Below, in pieces: positions 60,200 to 64,000 of a DNA stretch of 64,000 nt (its first letter is position 1; every line of letters begins with the position of its first letter). The stretch covers positions 1 through 64,000 of the forward strand of contig CALCLY010000036.1 in the NCBI GenBank assembly GCA_937966555.1, in the 5' to 3' direction. The notes beneath the pieces are model-generated. The model was not told where the DNA came from. It worked only from the letters and a program-made list of their open reading frames with translations, and did no database searches. Both the position numbers and the translations under genes were made by a program. The stretch is from CALCLY01 sp900552775. Its GTDB lineage: Bacteria > Bacillota > Clostridia > UMGS1883 > UMGS1540.

Positions 60200-61351
60200 A
60201 TGAAAAGAATAAGCATAATAGGTTCAACGGGTTCTATAGGCACTCAGGCGCTCGATGTTATAGAAAACTCGTCCGATATGAGTGTTTTGGCAATTGCGGC
60301 TTATAAGAATACAGAGCTTGCCGAAAAGCAGATAAGAAAGTTTCGGCCGCGTGTTGCGGCAATTTTTTCCGAGGAGCATGCGGCGCTTCTCCGCGCGGCC
60401 GTGAAGGATACTGATACGCGTGTGCTTTCGGGAATGGAAGGACTTCGTGAGGCTGCTGTCGTGGGAGATATGTGCCTTACGGCGGTTTCGGGCAGCGTCG
60501 GAATTCTGCCGACTGTTGATGCGATATCGGCAGGGCTTGATATTGCGCTTGCCAATAAAGAAACAATGGTTTGTGCAGGTGATATAATAAATCAAAAAGC
60601 AAAAGAACATGGAGTTAAGATTATACCTGTAGACAGTGAACACGGAGCCATTTTCCAGTGCATCGGCAATGAAAAAAAATCCGTGAGAAAAATTCTTCTC
60701 ACAGCGTCCGGCGGTCCGTTTTACGGAAAAAAACGCGAAGAACTCAAAAATGTTAAAGCCTGCGATGCGCTGAAACATCCCAACTGGGACATGGGCGCAA
60801 AAATTACAATTGACAGCGCAACACTGATGAACAAAGGACTTGAGGTTATAGAGGCGGTTCGTTTGTTTGGTGTTGCTCCGTCGCAGATTGAGGTTCTTAT
60901 ACACAGACAAAGTATTATTCATTCCATGGTGGAATTTTGCGATAATTCGGTTATTGCGCAGCTCGGCGCGCCCGATATGCGTCTGCCGATTGCATATGCT
61001 TTAAATTATCCTAAAAGACGTGAAAATTCTTCCGACGCGATAGATTTTCTTAAAACCGCGCCGCTTACGTTTGATAAACCCGATACGGAAACATTTCGCG
61101 GATTGGCGCTTGCGTATTCCGCAATAGAAGAAGGCGGAACGATGCCGGCGGTTTATAACGGCGCAAACGATGCCGCGGCACACGCTTTTTTACGCGGAGA
61201 ATGCGGCTTTTTGGACATTGCCGAAATCACGGAAGCTGCAATGGCAGCGCACAAAAGCGTAATAAATCCGGACCTTTCGAGTATAATAGAAGCAGACGGT
61301 TTCGGACGCAGTTTTGCGGAAAACAAAATAAAAAAGGGGCTGACTTTTTAA
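60200..61351 (+). CDS. dxr: 1-deoxy-D-xylulose 5-phosphate reductoisomerase
   Basis: NADPH-dependent second step of the methylerythritol phosphate route to isoprenoids, feeding the UppS reaction encoded three genes upstream. GSTGSIGTQALDVI (6-19) binds NADPH; NKETMV, PVDSEHGAIFQ and SGGPF follow; HPNWDMGAKITIDSATLMNKGLEVIEA holds the metal and substrate residues. The C-terminal helical domain is complete (383 residues). AGAGGA is seven bases before ATG 60200; the in-frame extension to 60167 overlaps cdsA and has no SD. Confidence 0.96.
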   Translation: MKRISIIGSTGSIGTQALDVIENSSDMSVLAIAAYKNTELAEKQIRKFRPRVAAIFSEEHAALLRAAVKDTDTRVLSGMEGLREAAVVGDMCLTAVSGSVGILPTVDAISAGLDIALANKETMVCAGDIINQKAKEHGVKIIPVDSEHGAIFQCIGNEKKSVRKILLTASGGPFYGKKREELKNVKACDALKHPNWDMGAKITIDSATLMNKGLEVIEAVRLFGVAPSQIEVLIHRQSIIHSMVEFCDNSVIAQLGAPDMRLPIAYALNYPKRRENSSDAIDFLKTAPLTFDKPDTETFRGLALAYSAIEEGGTMPAVYNGANDAAAHAFLRGECGFLDIAEITEAAMAAHKSVINPDLSSIIEADGFGRSFAENKIKKGLTF

Positions 61352-62353
61352 GTGGTTATAATAGCGGCCGTGCTCATATTCGGCATACTGATTTTTGTGC
61401 ACGAACTGGGACATTTTTTGGCGGCAAAGCATTTTAATATAAAAATACATGAGTTTTCCATCGGCATGGGGCCGGCAGTGTGGAAAAAGCGTAAAGGTGA
61501 TATTCTTTATTCGCTCAGAGCACTTCCGATAGGCGGTTTTGTGAAAATGGAAGGCGAGGATTTCGAATCCGATGATGACAGAGCATTTAACAAGTGCGCA
61601 CCGTGGAAAAGGATAATTGTACTTATTGCCGGTGCTTTTATGAATATTCTTTTGGGCTTCCTGATTTTTGTGCTTGCTTTTTCGCTTGTTCCGAAAATGT
61701 CGGTTCCGGTTGTACGGGAAGTTGTGGAAGGATCTGCGGCACAGACGGCAGGTTTGGCAGCCGGAGACAAAATTGTTTCAATAAACGGTGCGGCGGTACA
61801 TCTGCAGAGCGATGTGTCGTTTGAGATGTACAGAAACGGCGGTGCTGAAGCAAAAATCGAGGTGCTGCGTGACGGTAAAAAAATGACTTTTTATCTTACA
61901 CCGCAAAATGAGGACGGCAGATATATAGTCGGCTATTATCCGGCAACGGCAAAACGCACTGTAGGCAGCGTTTTACACGACTCTTTTTATTATACTTTTT
62001 TTGTGATAAAAGTTGTTTATGTTTCACTGTTTGAGCTTATCGCGGGTCATGTGGCGGTTTCGGATATGTCGGGCCCTGTAGGGATTGTGAGCGAGATAGG
62101 TCAGGCGGTGAAATACGGTTTTGCGGATGTTTTGAATTTTGCCGGACTTATAGCCGTAAATCTCGGCGTTATGAACATGCTGCCGCTTCCGGCACTTGAC
62201 GGCGGAAGAGCGGTGTTTGCACTGATAGAAATGATAACAAGAAAAAAAGTTAAGCCTGAAGTTGAAGGTTATGTACACACTATAGGATTTTTGCTTTTGA
62301 TAGCGCTTATGGTGTTTGTAACATATTCGGATATTGTAAAGCTTATTAAATAA
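61352..62353 (+). CDS. rseP: RIP metalloprotease RseP (site-2 protease)
   Basis: Zinc membrane protease that cuts anti-sigma factors and signal-peptide remnants within the bilayer. HELGH at 17-21 in the first helix; a PDZ domain about 115-190 (AAQTAGLAAGDKIVSINGAAV); GMNMLPLPALDGG-type motif near 270 (NMLPLPALDGGRAVF) with the third zinc ligand. 333 residues, four helices. It starts with GTG directly after the dxr stop, with AAGGGG 13 bases upstream, suggesting coupling. Confidence 0.93.
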   Translation: MVIIAAVLIFGILIFVHELGHFLAAKHFNIKIHEFSIGMGPAVWKKRKGDILYSLRALPIGGFVKMEGEDFESDDDRAFNKCAPWKRIIVLIAGAFMNILLGFLIFVLAFSLVPKMSVPVVREVVEGSAAQTAGLAAGDKIVSINGAAVHLQSDVSFEMYRNGGAEAKIEVLRDGKKMTFYLTPQNEDGRYIVGYYPATAKRTVGSVLHDSFYYTFFVIKVVYVSLFELIAGHVAVSDMSGPVGIVSEIGQAVKYGFADVLNFAGLIAVNLGVMNMLPLPALDGGRAVFALIEMITRKKVKPEVEGYVHTIGFLLLIALMVFVTYSDIVKLIK

Positions 62354-62371
62354 TACGGAAGGGAAAAAACT

Positions 62372-62818
62372 ATGAGCAGAAGATTTGCAAGAGAAGATAC
62401 GTTCAGAATAATATTTGAATCGCTTATAAATAAGCTTGACTCCGAAAAGTATCTTGAAAACTATTTTGAAGAGGTAAAAAAAACCGGCGTAAAGGGTGAA
62501 GAAGAGGCTTTTTTAAATAAACCTACAGGCTCCGATAACGAATATGTTAAAAAAGCCGTAGACGGTGTTTTGGAAAAAAGCGAAGAACTTGACGCTATAA
62601 TAAACGAAAATCTTGTCGGTTGGGACGTTAAAAGAATATCCAAAGTGAGCGTTGCGGCAATGCGTTTGGCACTTTATGAAATTATGTATATGGACGATAT
62701 TCCCACAAAAGTTGCGGCAAACGAGGCGGTTGAAATAGCAAAAAAATATGACGGCGAAGAATGTGCCGCATTTGTAAACGGCGCTTTGGGTTCCGCAATA
62801 AGGAAACTCGGTAAATAA
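62372..62818 (+). CDS. nusB: Transcription antitermination factor NusB
   Basis: All-helical RNA-binding protein that acts with NusE (S10) on boxA in rRNA antitermination. 148 residues. The N-terminal RRFAREDTFRIIFE helix and the C-terminal MRLALYEIMYMDDIPTKVAANEAVEIAKKYDGEECAAFVNGALG region, which is the family signature, are clear. GGAAGGG lies eight bases before the ATG. It is 18 bases after rseP and 2 before xseA. Confidence 0.93.
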   Translation: MSRRFAREDTFRIIFESLINKLDSEKYLENYFEEVKKTGVKGEEEAFLNKPTGSDNEYVKKAVDGVLEKSEELDAIINENLVGWDVKRISKVSVAAMRLALYEIMYMDDIPTKVAANEAVEIAKKYDGEECAAFVNGALGSAIRKLGK

Positions 62819-62820
62819 TT

Positions 62821-64000
62821 ATGGCAAAGACGGCTACGGTATCACAAATAAATGCATATATTAAGGCTTTGACGGATTATGACGATATTCTGCGCAATGT
62901 TTGGGTGAGAGGAGAAATTTCAAACTTTAAACATCACAGCTCGGGTCATATGTATATGAGTCTTAAGGATTCGGGCGGAGTTCTGCGCGCGGTTATTTTT
63001 CGCAGCGCAAATTCCGCGCTTTCGTTTGTGCCCGAAAACGGAACCGAAGTTTTGGCAAGAGGGCGAATTTCGGTTTACGAACGTGACGGACAATATCAGC
63101 TTTATATAGAAGAAATGAGACCTGTCGGAGAAGGTGACCTTTACAAGGCTTTCGAAAAACTGCGGGAAAAACTTAAGGCAGAAGGTATTTTTGATGAATC
63201 GCGGAAAAAGCCGATTCCGAGATTTCCGCGTACTGTGGGTGTTATCACAAGCCCTACGGGAGCGGCTGTAAGAGATATTATAAATATTTTGTCGCGCAGA
63301 TTTGTATCGGATATTAAAATATACCCCGTGCATGTTCAGGGAAGCGAAGCGGCACGCGAAGTAGCGGAAGCTATCCGTTTCTTTTGCGAAAACAAACTTG
63401 CCGATGTGCTTATTGTGGGACGTGGCGGCGGCTCGATGGAGGATTTGCAGGCATTTAACGAAGAGATAACCGCGAGAGCCGTGGCGGAGTCAGACATACC
63501 CGTGATTTCTGCAGTGGGACATGAAACGGATTTTACAATTTGCGATTTTGCGGCGGATTTAAGAGCGCCTACACCGTCTGCGGCAGCAGAACTTGCAGTG
63601 CCCGATGCCGTCGAAATATCGGCAGCGCTTTCGGCATACGAAAAAAGAATTTCGGAAAATATAAATGCTAAGGTTTCACTTTTTTCGGAAAGACTGAGTC
63701 ATGCGGAAATGCTTATATCTCCTGTGCGTCTCATGCAGCTTGCGGAAAATGCTGAGCAAGCGCTTGACCGGGAGGAAACAGGGCTGCAAAAACTTATCTT
63801 TGAAAAAATTACAAATGCAGAAAATGAAATAAAAGCACTGTGCGGAAAGCTTGATGCGCTGAGCCCGCTGAAGGTTTTGAAACGCGGATATGCATTTGTA
63901 TCGGATGAAAACGGCACGGCAATCAAAAATGCGGACGATGTAAAAATTAACGATGTAATAAACGTAAGGCTTTGCGGCGGCAGACTGCTTTGCGATGTCA
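62821..64000 (+). CDS. xseA: Exodeoxyribonuclease VII large subunit (3' end beyond window)
   Basis: Large subunit of the single-strand-specific exonuclease VII. The N-terminal OB-fold (about 5-100; VSQINAYIKALTDYDDILRNVWVRGEISNF) and the catalytic domain (about 120-320; VGVITSPTGAAVRDI, VGRGGGSMEDLQAFNEE, SAVGHETDFTICDFAADLRAPTPSAAAE) are visible, followed by the coiled-coil region and the GYAFV segment. 393 codons lie in the window without a stop; the family has around 400 residues, so only the last few codons should be missing. It starts two bases after the nusB stop; the SD is weak. xseB would be expected just beyond. Confidence 0.93.
   Translation, partial: MAKTATVSQINAYIKALTDYDDILRNVWVRGEISNFKHHSSGHMYMSLKDSGGVLRAVIFRSANSALSFVPENGTEVLARGRISVYERDGQYQLYIEEMRPVGEGDLYKAFEKLREKLKAEGIFDESRKKPIPRFPRTVGVITSPTGAAVRDIINILSRRFVSDIKIYPVHVQGSEAAREVAEAIRFFCENKLADVLIVGRGGGSMEDLQAFNEEITARAVAESDIPVISAVGHETDFTICDFAADLRAPTPSAAAELAVPDAVEISAALSAYEKRISENINAKVSLFSERLSHAEMLISPVRLMQLAENAEQALDREETGLQKLIFEKITNAENEIKALCGKLDALSPLKVLKRGYAFVSDENGTAIKNADDVKINDVINVRLCGGRLLCDV

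Noticed and set aside
1..64000. CRISPR arrays, rRNA genes, prophage modules
   Set aside because: No regularly spaced direct repeats, no rRNA-like sequence and no phage structural or integrase genes were seen in the window.

Overview
The window looks like chromosomal DNA from a Gram-positive, Clostridia-type bacterium (Bacillota), most likely an uncultivated or gut-associated polysaccharide degrader. The reasons are the S-layer homology (SLH) anchored secreted proteins, AAAGGAGG-type ribosome binding sites, consensus sigma-A promoters with 17-bp spacers, a split transketolase, Mini-RNase III, a PfoR-like membrane protein, AzlCD, and a pyrH-frr-uppS-cdsA-dxr-rseP cluster followed by nusB-xseA. 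Genus assignment is not possible from sequence reading alone.

Region 1 (1-33,460) is a locus of large exported proteins, all on the + strand. It holds the tail of one SLH protein, three further SLH proteins, four heparinase II/III-type lyase-like enzymes (1477, 1365, 1240 and 1078 residues, forming two sub-families), one Ig/LamG-like binding protein and a tandem pair of LamG/Ig-like proteins that share patches of almost identical DNA. Nearly all have a signal peptide. Several carry stalk (copper-amine-oxidase-N-like), F5/8C or cadherin-like accessory domains, and at least seven end in, or contain, the same unnamed beta-rich module of about 75 residues. No sugar transporter, regulator or cytoplasmic glycosidase lies in this stretch, so it appears to be a surface degradation apparatus for an acidic or otherwise complex polysaccharide of unknown identity.

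Region 2 (33,470-52,200) is mostly housekeeping. On the minus strand lie a PfoR/EIIC-like protein and a DMT transporter. On the plus strand lie cysE-cysS-mrnC, the two transketolase subunits, pcrA, a CPBP protease and an AGCS symporter. These are followed by a decayed IS3-family transposase, a GNAT/YoaP protein, typA, a two-copy dispersed repeat, an E2-like acyltransferase lacking the usual catalytic histidine, azlCD, a small orphan protein and two tRNA genes (Tyr, Thr).

Region 3 (51,520-57,140) is accessory in character: a YjjG-like HAD phosphatase, a MATE exporter, a divergent TetR regulator with a palindromic operator candidate, a beta-helix surface protein whose signal peptide is split by a one-base frameshift, a small membrane protein and an IS256-family transposase remnant.

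Region 4 (57,246-64,000) is the conserved envelope/translation cluster pyrH, frr, uppS, cdsA, dxr, rseP, nusB and xseA (cut by the window end). A 289-bp repeat with inverted-repeat-like ends and a terminator-like palindrome occurs near 13.1 kb and, in opposite orientation and partly duplicated, near 48.0 kb.
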